Positions 7,386 to 17,830 are shown, numbered from the stretch's first letter. The stretch: 64,000 nucleotides of DNA from JAGVSZ01 sp019137045 (GCA_046347635.1 JAXMFT010000004.1:297997-361996); one strand, 5' to 3'. The notes: generated by a model from the letters alone, not told the origin. Numbers and translations: made by a program.

Positions 7386-9440
7386 ATGGTCAACGCGAGC
7401 GTCCCGCCCGGCGGCGGCGAAGGGTCACCTGACACCGCGGTCAGCGACGAGAGCCTGAAGAAGGCCGAGCAGTACATCGAGGCGGAGGAGGGAGCGACCA
7501 ACCGGTTCAGCGGCCCGTTCGCCGTCTTCGTGAGCCTCGTCGCGGTCGCGATGTCGCTATTCCACCTCTATACCGCCTACGCGATCGTCCCGGCGCAGGA
7601 GCTGCGCCCGATCCACGTCGGCTGGGTCCTGTTCCTGGTGTTCCTGCTCTTCCCCGCGGCGCGGCGCTTCCGGCATCGCGTGATGCCGTGGGACTGGATT
7701 GCGGCCGTGGCCGCGGTGGCCTCGATCGCCTACATGCTCCACGGCGGCGACGACTTCATGGACCGCAACACGCTGCCGGACCGGACCGACATCGTGTTCG
7801 GCGTGCTGCTCATCGTGCTCCTGCTCGAGGCGGTGCGGCGCACCTCAGGATGGATCCTGACCGTGGTGGTGGCGGCGTTCATCGCCTACGCGCTCTTCGG
7901 CGACCACCTGCCGGAGCCGTGGGAGCACCGCGGCTACGAGCTCGGCCGCCTGGTCGGCCACCTCTACATGACGCTCGAAGGCATCTTCGGCGTCGCGGTC
8001 GACGTCTCGTCCTCGCTGATCATCCTCTTCACGATCTACGGCGCGTTCCTGCAGTTCTCCGGCGCCGGCAAGTTCTTCATCGACTTCTCGTTCGCGGCGA
8101 TGGGCGGGAAATCCTCGGGCGCGGGGCGCACGGTGGTACTCGCCTCGTTCCTGCTCGGCGGGCCGTCCGGCAGCGGGGTCGCCACGACGGTGACGATCGG
8201 GTCGGTCGCCTACCCCCTGCTCGCCAAGGCGGGCTACGGCAAGGAGGCCGCCGGCGGACTGCTCGCCGCGGGCGGGCTCGGGGCGATCATCTCGCCGCCG
8301 GTGCTCGGCGCGGCCGCGTTCCTCATCGCCGAGTTCCTCAAGATCTCGTACCTCGACGTGCTGCTGATGGCGGTGATCCCCACCTGCCTCTACTACCTCG
8401 GGCTCTTCCTGATGGTCGAGTTCGACGCGCGGCGCTTCGGGATGTCGGACGTGCGCTTCCGGCAGGTCGACTCGCTCTGGGTCCTGACGCGGCGCTACTG
8501 GTACCACTTCCTCTCGCTCATCGCGATCGTCGCGTTCATGCTGGTCGGCTTCTCGCCGATCGCGTCGGTGTTCTGGGCGACGATCGCGGCGGGGGTCACG
8601 AGCCTCCTGCGGCGCGACACGAGCCTGATCCCGTACGAGATTTTCACCGGGCGGGGCGGGGTCGTCGGCAACCTATGGAACTCCGGGCTGCGGCGCGCGC
8701 TCGAGGGCGGCTCGGTCGGGGTGCTGAACGTCGCGACGACCTGCGCCGCGGCCGGGATCATCGTCGGCGTGGTGACGCTCACCGGGCTCGGCCTCAAGTT
8801 CAGCTCGATCGTCATCGCGTACGCGGCCGGGAATCTCCTGCTCACCGCGATCTACACCGCGCTCATCGTCTGGGTCGTCGGGCTCGCCGTCCCGGTGACG
8901 GCGAGCTACATCATCTGCGCGGTGATCGCGGCCCCGGCGCTGATCAAGCTCGGGGTGCCCGACTTCGCCGCGCACATGTTCATCTTCTACTACGCGGTGC
9001 TGTCCGAGGTGTCGCCGCCCACCGCGCTCTCCCCGTTCGCGGCGGCGGCGATCACCGGCGGCGACCCGTACAAGACGACGCTGCAGTCGTGGAAGTACAC
9101 GATGCCCGCGTTCCTGGTCCCGTTCATGTTCGTGCTCGACCCGTCGGGGCAGGGGCTGCTGCTCGGCGGCTCGTTCAAGAACCTCGCCCACGCCGATTGG
9201 GCGGGCGTCGCGCTGGTCACCGCGACCGCGTTTCTCGGCATCGCCGCGCTGGCCGCCGGCTTCCAGGGCTGGCTGCTGAAGCGCGCGAACGCGGTCGAGC
9301 GGGTGCTGCTGCTCGTCGGGGGCCTGCTGCTCGTGTATCCGCGCGGGATGGTGGACGTCGCGGGCCTCGGGCTGATCGTGGTCGCGGTGATCCTGCAGCT
9401 CGGGCGCAGGCGGCCGCCGGCGCCGCAGCCCGCGGCGTAG
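7386..9440 (+). CDS. TRAP transporter fused permease (DctQ-DctM type)
   Basis: 684 residues with many hydrophobic helices, the normal size of the fused 4TM/12TM subunit that partners TAXI receptors. The N-terminal ~60 residues are polar and cytoplasmic. The large-subunit signature region GGPSGSGVATTVTIGSVAYP and the following GGLGAIISPPVLGAAAF are clear, as is VLSEVSPPTALSPFAAAAI near the C-terminus. It uses a sodium or proton gradient to import the ligand captured by the upstream receptor. GGGGAGGAG ribosome site six bases before the ATG. Confidence 0.93.
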   Translation: MVNASVPPGGGEGSPDTAVSDESLKKAEQYIEAEEGATNRFSGPFAVFVSLVAVAMSLFHLYTAYAIVPAQELRPIHVGWVLFLVFLLFPAARRFRHRVMPWDWIAAVAAVASIAYMLHGGDDFMDRNTLPDRTDIVFGVLLIVLLLEAVRRTSGWILTVVVAAFIAYALFGDHLPEPWEHRGYELGRLVGHLYMTLEGIFGVAVDVSSSLIILFTIYGAFLQFSGAGKFFIDFSFAAMGGKSSGAGRTVVLASFLLGGPSGSGVATTVTIGSVAYPLLAKAGYGKEAAGGLLAAGGLGAIISPPVLGAAAFLIAEFLKISYLDVLLMAVIPTCLYYLGLFLMVEFDARRFGMSDVRFRQVDSLWVLTRRYWYHFLSLIAIVAFMLVGFSPIASVFWATIAAGVTSLLRRDTSLIPYEIFTGRGGVVGNLWNSGLRRALEGGSVGVLNVATTCAAAGIIVGVVTLTGLGLKFSSIVIAYAAGNLLLTAIYTALIVWVVGLAVPVTASYIICAVIAAPALIKLGVPDFAAHMFIFYYAVLSEVSPPTALSPFAAAAITGGDPYKTTLQSWKYTMPAFLVPFMFVLDPSGQGLLLGGSFKNLAHADWAGVALVTATAFLGIAALAAGFQGWLLKRANAVERVLLLVGGLLLVYPRGMVDVAGLGLIVVAVILQLGRRRPPAPQPAA

Positions 9441-9447
9441 GCGGCCG

Positions 9448-10674
9448 CTACTCGAGCAGTCCCGCGAGCGGCACCGCCCACAGGCGCTCGGCGAGCCGCA
9501 CGACCTCGGAGCCGCCGTACGCGATGATCGCGACGCGGCACCGCGGGGTCTTGTCGAGGAAGGCCCGCAGGCCGGCGAGGTCGCGGTCGTCCCAGCGCGA
9601 CGAGGCCTTGACCTCGATCGCCATGCAGTCGCGCCCGGCCTCGATCACGAAGTCGACCTCGTGCCGGCCCTGGACGTGCCAGTAGCCGAGCCGTGCCTCG
9701 GGCCATTCGGCGTCGAGGATCGCGGCGAGGTTCTGCGCCACGTAGGTCTCGAGCAGTGCGCCCCACGTCGGATCGCCGGCCGCGAGGCGCGCCTCGTCGA
9801 CGCCGGCCAGATGGCTCGCGAGCCCGGAATCCGAGACGTACAGCTTCGGCGATTTGATCAGCCGGCTCGCGCGGTTGGCCAGGAACGGCGCGACGCGGCG
9901 CACGACGAACGACGCTTCGAGCAGGCTGAGATACCGCGCGGCGGTCGCCGCGTTCAGCTTCGCGTCGCGACCGAGGTCGCTCACGCCGAGGATCTGCCCG
10001 GTGCGCAGGGCCGCGAGCTGCAGCAGGGTGCGGAACGGGACGAGGTCGCCGATGCGCGCGAGCGCGCGCACGTCCCGCTCGAGGTAGGTCTGCTCGTAAC
10101 CCCTGAACCACAGCGCCGGCCGCCGCGTCTGCCCGAGGCACACCGGAGGGAGTCCGCCGTCGGTCACGGCCCGCGGCGTGATTCCGCCCGGCGCAGTGCA
10201 TGCCGGCGGTGCGCCGGCCTCGAACGCGCGCCTGACGAAGGGCGCCGGCGCGAGCCGCCCGGCCAGCTCGCGGCGCGTGAACGAGTGCAGCGTGAGGTAC
10301 AGCGCCCGGCCGGCGAGACTCTCGGTCACCCCGCTCAGCAGCGCGAAGTTCGCCGAGCCGGACAGCAGGAAGCGCCCCGGCGCACGGGCCCGGTCGACCT
10401 CGCGCTTCACGGCGACCAGCAGCTCGGGGCATTTCTGCGCCTCGTCGATGGTGAGCGGGGCGTCGGAACGGACGAACGCCTCGGGGTCCGTGCGCGCGGC
10501 CGCGAGCTGGGCCGGATCGTCCAGCGTGAGGTATCGCCGTCGAGCGAGCCCGCGCTCCTGCTGCAGGAAGGTGGTCTTGCCCGACTGGCGCAGGCCGGTC
10601 ACGACCACGACCGGCATCTCGGTAAGCGCGGCACGCGTCAGCCGGCCGAGAGCGCGAGGCAGATAGACTGTCAT
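9448..10674 (-). CDS. DUF4143 AAA-type ATP-binding protein
   Basis: 408 residues. The N-terminal ATPase has a Walker A motif (VTGLRQSGKTTFL) near residue 25 and a Walker B-like LTIDEAQKCPELL. LSGSANFALL resembles the sensor-1 region. The C-terminal half is the DUF4143 domain with a restriction-nuclease-like core (GRHEVDFVIEAG then AIEVKASSRWDDRD). This family is widespread and often behaves as an accessory, horizontally moved gene; the molecular role is not established. It converges with the TRAP operon (7-bp gap). Confidence 0.85.
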   Translation of the reverse strand: MTVYLPRALGRLTRAALTEMPVVVVTGLRQSGKTTFLQQERGLARRRYLTLDDPAQLAAARTDPEAFVRSDAPLTIDEAQKCPELLVAVKREVDRARAPGRFLLSGSANFALLSGVTESLAGRALYLTLHSFTRRELAGRLAPAPFVRRAFEAGAPPACTAPGGITPRAVTDGGLPPVCLGQTRRPALWFRGYEQTYLERDVRALARIGDLVPFRTLLQLAALRTGQILGVSDLGRDAKLNAATAARYLSLLEASFVVRRVAPFLANRASRLIKSPKLYVSDSGLASHLAGVDEARLAAGDPTWGALLETYVAQNLAAILDAEWPEARLGYWHVQGRHEVDFVIEAGRDCMAIEVKASSRWDDRDLAGLRAFLDKTPRCRVAIIAYGGSEVVRLAERLWAVPLAGLLE

Positions 10675-10703
10675 AATGACTTATCTGATAGTGTCATTTT
10701 GAC
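10670..10703. promoter_or_regulatory. Paired AT-rich palindromes over the DUF4143 ATPase start
   Basis: Two similar short palindromes lie 23 bp apart, centre to centre. GTCATAATGAC (10670-10680) has five-base arms around one base and overlaps the start codon. GTCATTTTGAC (10693-10703) has four-base arms. The AT content stands out against GC-rich surroundings. The layout suits an operator for autoregulation, or a promoter with a dimeric-repressor site. No binding protein is identified. Confidence 0.4.
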
Positions 10704-10942
10704 AGCACAACCGGTCGTCCGTCCAGCGTCGAAGGGGTGGACGAGTTCGCCGCGCGAGTCGAGGTTAGCATCGAGGGAGTGACGCCGCGAAGGGGGCAAA
10801 TGAGGTGTGATCGCAGGGGGCGGAAGCTGATCGCCGGCGCGGGGACGGCGAGGGCGCTCGCAGCGGCGCGGCGCGCCGCGAGTCGTCCGCCTGAAGCGAC
10901 CGGTGGTGCGGCGGGCCGACGGGCCGAACGGGCCGGGCGACT

Positions 10943-11602
10943 ATGAGTGCGCCGACCGCCGCCGAGCTTGCAGCATCGACGCTCCTCGCGACGCTGTCGC
11001 CGGAGGAGCTGCAGGCCGCCGCGCCGCGCTTTGCTCTCCGGCGCTACCCGAAAGGTGCGATCCTGGTCGCCGAGGGCGATCGCCTGGACGCCTTCAGCAT
11101 CGTGCTGTCGGGACGCGTCAAGTTCTTCTGGCGCGACGACGCGGGTAAGCAGGTGGACGTCGCCATCGTCGGCCCGGGCGAGGATTTCGCCGCCCAGGCG
11201 ATCGGCGGCGAGCCGATGCTGACCTCGGTGATCGCGCTCGAGGACCTGCGCCTCGCTTCGATCCCGGTGGCCGAATTCGAGCGGCTGCTGCTGCGGCACC
11301 CGCAGCTCGCCCTGACCTATGTCAAGCGCGTCGTCTACCTCTTTCGGCGCACGATGATGGGCCGGCGGTCGTTCTCGATGGAGGACGTCTACGGCCGCGT
11401 GACCGAGCTGCTGCTGACGAGCGCGTCCGAGACCGGCGGCGTGCCGGTCACCGAGCGGCTTACCCACGCGGAGATCGGTCAGCGCGTCGGTGCGACGCGC
11501 GAGATGGTCGGACGGGTGCTGCGCGATCTCGCGCGTGGCGGGTACATCAAGGCGGAGCGCGGCCGGTTCACCGTCCTGCGCAAGCCGCCGCGGCACTGGT
11601 GA
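10943..11602 (+). CDS. Crp/Fnr-family transcriptional regulator
   Basis: 219 residues. The N-terminal cyclic-nucleotide-binding fold spans about 15-130 (GAILVAEGDRLDAFSIVLSG, GEDFAAQAIGG); the C-terminal Crp-type winged helix is at about 150-215 (LTHAEIGQRVGATREMVGRV as recognition helix, then GYIKAERGRFTVL). No N-terminal cysteine cluster is present, so it is not an oxygen-sensing Fnr. The downstream gap contains a perfect inverted repeat in front of a Bug receptor gene, which makes local regulation likely. Confidence 0.9.
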   Translation: MSAPTAAELAASTLLATLSPEELQAAAPRFALRRYPKGAILVAEGDRLDAFSIVLSGRVKFFWRDDAGKQVDVAIVGPGEDFAAQAIGGEPMLTSVIALEDLRLASIPVAEFERLLLRHPQLALTYVKRVVYLFRRTMMGRRSFSMEDVYGRVTELLLTSASETGGVPVTERLTHAEIGQRVGATREMVGRVLRDLARGGYIKAERGRFTVLRKPPRHW

Positions 11603-11611
11603 GCGGCGGGA

Positions 11612-11625
11612 GAGAACTCGTTCTC
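11612..11625. promoter_or_regulatory. Perfect inverted repeat, candidate operator for the adjacent regulator
   Basis: GAGAAC-TC-GTTCTC is a 6-bp perfect inverted repeat lying between the Crp/Fnr-type gene and the Bug receptor gene. A further GTTCTC half-site occurs at 11643-11648, 18 bases after the second arm's last base. The repeat fits binding by a dimeric HTH protein. Whether the neighbouring regulator binds it is inference from position. Confidence 0.45.
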
Positions 11626-11705
11626 AGACGTTCGCCGAAATCGTTCTCTTATCTGCCGCAGCGGGTGCGGGTAGCCTGGACGGAAACCTGCCGCAGGAGG
11701 ACGCC

Positions 11706-12704
11706 ATGACACCAAGCTCACGCCGCATCCGCGCCGCCTGTGCTGCGGCCTTTGCCCTTGCAACGACCCTCCCGGCCTTCGCCCAGACGCGCGAGGCCGC
11801 GGCGGAGTACCCGAACCGGCCGATCCGGCTAATCGTTCCGTTCGGTCCGGGGAGCTCGCCGGACGTGCGCGGCCGGGAGCTCGGCGCGAAGCTCGCGGAG
11901 CAATGGCGCCAGCCCGTGGTCGTCGAGAACCGCCCCGGCGCCGGCGGCCAGCTTGCGCTGGAGCAGGTGGCGCGCGCCGCGCCGGACGGCTACACGCTCG
12001 TCCTCGCGGGCCAGTCGGCGCTCGCGATCGCGCCCCACCTGGCGAAACAGCCCTTCGACCCGCTGAAGGATTTCACCCCGGTGACGCGGCTGAGCGCCGC
12101 GCGGATCGTCCTCGTCGTGAACCCGGCCGTGCCGGTGCGCACGGTGGGCGAGCTGGTCGCCGAGGCGCAGCGGAACCCGGGCAAGCTGAACGCCGCGTCC
12201 TGGGGGCCGGGGACGATCACCCACCTCTCGCTGGAGTTGTTCGATCGGTCGACGGGCGCCAAGATCGCGCACGTGCCATACAAGAGCGGCGGTCAGGCGG
12301 TCGCGGAGCTCGCCGCCGGCCAGGTCCAGGTCGCGTTCGAGTTCCCGATTCTGGTCGCCCCGCACGTCAAGTCCGGCCGCCTGCGCGCGCTCGCCGTCTC
12401 CGGCCGCGAACGCCTGGCGATGCTGCCCGAGGTGCCCACCTTCTTCGAAGCCGGCGTCCCGGCGATGGACGGCGTCGTCGGGTGGCAGGGGCTCGCCGGT
12501 CCCGCCGGAATGCCGCAGGAGATCGCGTCACGGGTGCAGCAGGCCGCCGCGCGCGTCCTCGCGCTGCCCGAGGTGCGGGCCTCCTATCTCGCGGGCGGCA
12601 CCGATCCCGTCGGCGACACGCCGGAGGAATTCGCGGCGTTCATCCGGTCGGAGCACGCGCGCTGGGGCAAGCTGATCGCCGACGCCGGGATCCGGACGGA
12701 GTGA
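11706..12704 (+). CDS. Bug-family tripartite tricarboxylate transporter binding protein
   Basis: 332 residues from the ATG at 11706 with a GCAGGAGG ribosome site. Signal peptide: RRIRAACAAAFALATTLPAFA then QT. Family motifs are complete: YPNRPIRLIVPFGPGSSPDV, VENRPGAGGQLALEQVARA, PFDPLKDFTPVTRL, AHVPYKSGGQAVAELAAG and LPEVPTFFEAGVPAM. Periplasmic receptor for a carboxylate-type ligand. No TctA/TctB permease is nearby, as is common for this expanded betaproteobacterial family. It is followed closely by a flavoprotein gene (7-bp gap). Confidence 0.93.
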   Translation: MTPSSRRIRAACAAAFALATTLPAFAQTREAAAEYPNRPIRLIVPFGPGSSPDVRGRELGAKLAEQWRQPVVVENRPGAGGQLALEQVARAAPDGYTLVLAGQSALAIAPHLAKQPFDPLKDFTPVTRLSAARIVLVVNPAVPVRTVGELVAEAQRNPGKLNAASWGPGTITHLSLELFDRSTGAKIAHVPYKSGGQAVAELAAGQVQVAFEFPILVAPHVKSGRLRALAVSGRERLAMLPEVPTFFEAGVPAMDGVVGWQGLAGPAGMPQEIASRVQQAAARVLALPEVRASYLAGGTDPVGDTPEEFAAFIRSEHARWGKLIADAGIRTE

Positions 12705-12711
12705 GGCGGCG

Positions 12712-13341
12712 ATGGACCCGAGGTTCTCCGAGGTCGTCGCGTCCGAGGCGGAGCTGCGCGCATTGATCGGGCACCCGAGCGAAGTGGTGGTCAAGGGCCG
12801 CCTCGGGGCGCTCGACGATCATTGCCGCGCCTACATCGCAGCGAGTCCCTTCGTCGTCGTAGCGTCGGCCAATGCCGCGGGCGACATCGACGTGTCGCCG
12901 AAGGGCGATCCGCCCGGGTTCGTGCAGGTGCTCGACGACTCGATGCTCGCGATACCCGAACGGCCGGGAAACCGGCGCGCCGACACGTTCTCGAACGTGC
13001 TGCAGAACCCGCGCGTCGCGCTCATCTTCCTCGTCCCCGGCAAGCAGGAGACGCTGCGGGTGAGCGGCACCGCGACGATCGTCCGGGACCGGTGGCTGCG
13101 CGACCGGATGGCGATCGCCGGAAAGGCGCCCGCCCTGGCGCTCGTCGTCGCGGTCGACGAGGCCTCGATCCACTGCGCGAAGTGCGTGATCCGGTCGAAG
13201 CTCTGGGACTCGCGGCACTGGCCGGATCTCGAAGGGGTTCCGTCGCTCGCGCGCGCGATCGTCGATCAGGCGCAGCTCGCGCAATCCGTTGCGGAAGTGC
13301 AGGCGTTCATCGACGCGGACATCCGCGCGCGGCTCTATTGA
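12712..13341 (+). CDS. PPOX-type FMN-binding protein (MSMEG_1061-like)
   Basis: 209 residues with a split-barrel flavin fold: HCRAYIAASPFVVVASANAA at the first strands, then DIDVSPKGDPPGFVQVLDD, and the dimer-interface segment RADTFSNVLQNPRVALIFLV. The C-terminal HCAKCVIRSKLWD is typical of the MSMEG_1061 subfamily. These proteins bind FMN or a related flavin and are thought to be oxidoreductases; the substrate is unknown. It starts seven bases after the Bug gene and is probably co-transcribed with it. Confidence 0.85.
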   Translation: MDPRFSEVVASEAELRALIGHPSEVVVKGRLGALDDHCRAYIAASPFVVVASANAAGDIDVSPKGDPPGFVQVLDDSMLAIPERPGNRRADTFSNVLQNPRVALIFLVPGKQETLRVSGTATIVRDRWLRDRMAIAGKAPALALVVAVDEASIHCAKCVIRSKLWDSRHWPDLEGVPSLARAIVDQAQLAQSVAEVQAFIDADIRARLY

Positions 13342-13373
13342 CCCTTCCGGCGCTTGTCTCTAGTGTGCCCGCC

Positions 13374-14003
13374 ATGACCCTCGAAACCTGGCTCGCTTTC
13401 CTCGTCGCCGCGATCCTGATCAGCGTCTCGCCCGGCGCCGGCGCGGTCGCGTGCATGGCGAGCGGCATGCGCTACGGCTACCGCCTCGGCATCTGGAACA
13501 TCTTCGGGATGCAGTTCGGCATCGCGCTGCAGCTCGCGGTGGTCGGCGCGGGTCTGGGCGCGATTCTCGCGGCTTCCACGCTCGCGTTCACCGTGCTCAA
13601 GTGGCTCGGCGTCACCTATCTCGCCTGGCTCGGCGTGAAGGCGTGGCGTGCGCCCCCCGTCCCCGTGGAAGTCGACCGCGCGGCGATGCCGGCGACGACC
13701 CGGGGCGCGCTGTTCGGACAGGGCTTCCTCGTCAACGCGACGAACCCGAAGGCGACGGTGTTCTTCCTCGCGGTGCTGCCGCCGTTCATCGACCCGATGC
13801 GCGCGCTGCTGCCGCAGTACCTCACCGTGGTCGCCACGCTGAGCGTCGTCGACCTCGTCGTGATGAGCGGCTACACGCTGTTCGCCGCGAGGGTCCTGCG
13901 CCTGATGCGCGCGCCGCGGCAGATCCGCCTCATGAACCGCGTGTTCGGCGGGCTCTTCATCGGAGCCGCCGCGCTGCTCGCGACGTTCAAGCGCGCTGCC
14001 TGA
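13374..14003 (+). CDS. LysE/RhtB-family amino acid exporter
   Basis: 209 residues with about six hydrophobic helices. The LysE signature is present at the N-terminus (AAILISVSPGAGAVACMASG), followed by LGVTYLAWLGVKAWR and a central GQGFLVNATNPKATVFFLAV. Inner-membrane translocator exporting amino acids or related small molecules. Starts 32 bases after the flavoprotein stop. Substrate cannot be predicted. Confidence 0.9.
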   Translation: MTLETWLAFLVAAILISVSPGAGAVACMASGMRYGYRLGIWNIFGMQFGIALQLAVVGAGLGAILAASTLAFTVLKWLGVTYLAWLGVKAWRAPPVPVEVDRAAMPATTRGALFGQGFLVNATNPKATVFFLAVLPPFIDPMRALLPQYLTVVATLSVVDLVVMSGYTLFAARVLRLMRAPRQIRLMNRVFGGLFIGAAALLATFKRAA

Positions 14004-14036
14004 GCCCCGTAGAGCGCGGTCGAGCCGCTGTTCGGA

Positions 14037-14831
14037 GTGGACATGGCGGAGCTGTTCGCGAATGCGCTGGCCTATGAGGCGCTCACCGGCCGCTGGAGCG
14101 CACGCCTCGCGCCGCTGTTCGCGAACTTCGCTCGCGTTACGGGCGGAAGAGTGCTCGACGTCGGTTGCGGTACCGGCTCACTGGTCAAGACGCTGGCGGA
14201 GCGGGATCCCCGATTGGAGATCATCGGCATCGACCTCGCCCGGCCCTTCATCGAGTACGCGCGCACGCGGTTCAGCGACCCCCGGATCGCGTTCGAGCGT
14301 GCGAGCGCCCTGGCGATGCCCTTCGCGCCGGGGTCGTTCGACCACACCCTGTCGCTGCTCGTCCTCATGTTCGTTCCCGAGCCCGAGAAGGCGGCTGCGG
14401 AGATGTGCCGCGTGACCCGCGCGGGCGGAACGGTCGCTGCGTGCACCTGGGACCGCGACGGCCTCGAGATGGCCTCGATCTTCTGGGAGGAGGCTGTCCG
14501 GTTGGATCCCGCCGCGGCGGGACGCGCCGACCGGCCTCGGCACGCGAACCGGCCTGGGGAACTCGCCGCGCTCTGGCGTGCGGCGGGTCTGGCGGATATC
14601 GAGGAGACGGCGCTCGAAATACAGACGGATTTCGCCTCGTTCGACGATTACTGGCAGCCCTACCTGAGGGGCGTCGCTCCGCCCGGGGTGTACGTCGCGA
14701 GCCTGGCGGCTGAACCGCGCGAGACGTTGCGGCAAGCGCTCCGGTCCCGGCTGCTGTCCGAGCGGGCCGATGGCCCGTTCTCGCTGCGCGCGAGAGCATG
14801 GGCCGTGAGAGGACGCGTCCCGACACGATAG
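14037..14831 (+). CDS. Class I SAM-dependent methyltransferase
   Basis: 264 residues; GTG at 14037 is used, with an ATG two codons later as an alternative. SAM-binding motif I is GGRVLDVGCGTGSLVKTLAE at about residues 36-55, motif II is IIGIDLARPFIEYAR, and the Methyltransf_11 post-motif is FDHTLSLLVLMFVPEPEKA. The acceptor is unknown. The C-terminus (RARAWAVRGRVPTR) is normal for the family. A GGAG ribosome site precedes the start. Probably monocistronic. Confidence 0.85.
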   Translation: MDMAELFANALAYEALTGRWSARLAPLFANFARVTGGRVLDVGCGTGSLVKTLAERDPRLEIIGIDLARPFIEYARTRFSDPRIAFERASALAMPFAPGSFDHTLSLLVLMFVPEPEKAAAEMCRVTRAGGTVAACTWDRDGLEMASIFWEEAVRLDPAAAGRADRPRHANRPGELAALWRAAGLADIEETALEIQTDFASFDDYWQPYLRGVAPPGVYVASLAAEPRETLRQALRSRLLSERADGPFSLRARAWAVRGRVPTR

Positions 14832-14849
14832 CAGGCAGGCTTGCGGCGC

Positions 14850-14881
14850 TTGACAGTGGATTGAGAATAGTTATCATTCGC
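14850..14881 (+). promoter_or_regulatory. Sigma-70 promoter overlapped by a Fur-box-like sequence
   Basis: TTGACA (14850-14855), a 16-bp spacer and TATCAT (14872-14877) form a near-consensus promoter. Overlapping its -10 region is GAGAATAGTTATCATTCGC (14863-14881), which matches the 19-bp Fur consensus at 13 positions. This predicts iron-dependent repression of the small gene starting at 14905. The promoter match is seen directly; Fur control is inferred. Confidence 0.6.
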
Positions 14882-14904
14882 ACAACCTCAGTCAAAGGGC
14901 CGCA

Positions 14905-15189
14905 ATGGAAAAGCACGAGGCCACGCGTCCGGACGTGCTCCTGAGCGCGACGCTCTATCTCATCTCCCGGCACGCCACGGCCGCGGCGCAAGGGCACTTC
15001 TGCGCCCGCCTCGCAGTTTCGATCCAGTGCCATCTCGAGATCCTCGCCGAACGGACCGACGTCTCGGGACTGGTCCGCGACACGTGCGCGCTGCTCGCGG
15101 AGGAGTGGCGGTCGGCGCTCGCGCAGGAGGAGAACGTCGCCTGCGGGCCGGCGCTCCTCGCGCTGGTGCGGCGGGCGAAGCTGCGCTGA
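14905..15189 (+). CDS. Small conserved-type protein of unknown function, probably iron-regulated
   Basis: 94 residues, soluble, mostly helical, with cysteines at CARLAVSIQCHLEIL, DTCALLAEEW and NVACGPALLAL. No domain is recognised. Support for expression is good: a strong promoter with a Fur-like site lies 25-55 bases upstream. Small proteins of this style occur next to iron genes in betaproteobacteria, but no iron transporter is visible here. Function unknown. Confidence 0.65.
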   Translation: MEKHEATRPDVLLSATLYLISRHATAAAQGHFCARLAVSIQCHLEILAERTDVSGLVRDTCALLAEEWRSALAQEENVACGPALLALVRRAKLR

Positions 15190-15206
15190 GACCGTCCCGG
15201 GTATTC

Positions 15207-15224
15207 TGGTCTAGTTTGGTCTAG
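15207..15224. promoter_or_regulatory. Direct repeat TGGTCTAG, candidate antitoxin operator
   Basis: TGGTCTAG occurs at 15207-15214 and again at 15217-15224, ten bases apart, so both face the same side of the helix. The second copy sits within GGTCTAGACT, which contains the palindrome TCTAGA. It lies immediately before the antitoxin start, where Phd/YefM antitoxins bind to autoregulate. Confidence 0.5.
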
Positions 15225-15233
15225 ACTGATCGG

Positions 15234-15476
15234 ATGGACTCGATCAACGTCTACCAGGCAAAGACGCGACTCTCGGAGCTGATCGACCGCGCCGCCGCGG
15301 GCGAGGAAATCGTGATCGCCCGGCACGGACGGCCGGTCGCGCGGCTGGTGGCCTACGGTCCGCCCGCCGGCAAGCGGCGCAAGCTCGGGCAACTCGCAGG
15401 CAAGCTCTGGATCGCGGACGATTTCGATGCGCCGCTGCCGGAGGACGTGTTCGCGGACTTCGAGGGCCGCGATTGA
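15234..15476 (+). CDS. Phd/YefM-type antitoxin
   Basis: 80 residues. The Phd N-terminal DNA-binding fold is obvious: INVYQAKTRLSELIDRAAAG, then EEIVIARHGRPVARLVAY. The C-terminal tail (KLWIADDFDAPLPEDVFADF) is the toxin-neutralising segment typical of antitoxins paired with PIN-domain toxins. The gene overlaps the toxin by four bases, giving translational coupling. Expected to repress its own promoter through the upstream repeat. Confidence 0.93.
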   Translation: MDSINVYQAKTRLSELIDRAAAGEEIVIARHGRPVARLVAYGPPAGKRRKLGQLAGKLWIADDFDAPLPEDVFADFEGRD

Positions 15477-15910
15477 GGCTGTTGCTGGATACGCACGCGC
15501 TTCTGTGGGCGCTCTCGGCGTCCGGGGCGCTGCCGGCAAGCCTGCGCGACGTGCTCGAGGATCCGGCGAACAGCGTGTTCGTCAGTGCGGCGAGCGTCTG
15601 GGAGATGACGATCAAGCAGGCGCGCGGGAAGCTCCGGTATCCCGTCGCAGAGGTCGCCGCGGCGCTGCATCGCGCCAGCCTGCTCGAGCTCCCCGTCACC
15701 GTGCGGCACGCCGAAGCGGCGGCCCTGCTCCCGCCGCATCACCGCGACCCGTTCGACCGCATGCTCGTCGCCCAGGCGCAGGTCGAGGGCTTGAGTCTCG
15801 TCTCGCGCGACCCGGCGGTGCGCCAGTACCAGGTGACGGTCCTGTGGGCGCCGGAGGCGCAGGCCCCGCGCGCCGCTTACCGGGTGAAGCGCAAGCCCAG
15901 GCGGCGCTGA
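15473..15910 (+). CDS. VapC-like PIN-domain toxin
   Basis: 145 residues from a TTG start inside the antitoxin stop (TTGA overlap). PIN ribonuclease features: the first acidic residue in LLLDTHALLWALS, Glu in SAASVWEMTIKQARGKL, and HHRDPFDRMLVAQAQVEGL with the conserved Asp pair, followed by LVSRDPAVRQY. Metal-dependent RNase, normally held inactive by the antitoxin. The C-terminal 20 residues are Arg/Lys/Ala-rich and longer than usual. Confidence 0.92.
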   Translation: MRLLLDTHALLWALSASGALPASLRDVLEDPANSVFVSAASVWEMTIKQARGKLRYPVAEVAAALHRASLLELPVTVRHAEAAALLPPHHRDPFDRMLVAQAQVEGLSLVSRDPAVRQYQVTVLWAPEAQAPRAAYRVKRKPRRR

Positions 15911-15916
15911 CGCGGC

Positions 15917-17749
<1,833 letters not shown>

Positions 17750-17830
17750 TGCGCGGGCGGGGGACGCTGCGAGGGGCCGCGAGTATAGCAGGGGAGCGGG
17801 CGCCCGCCGCGCCCGCTCCCCGCGCAGCGC

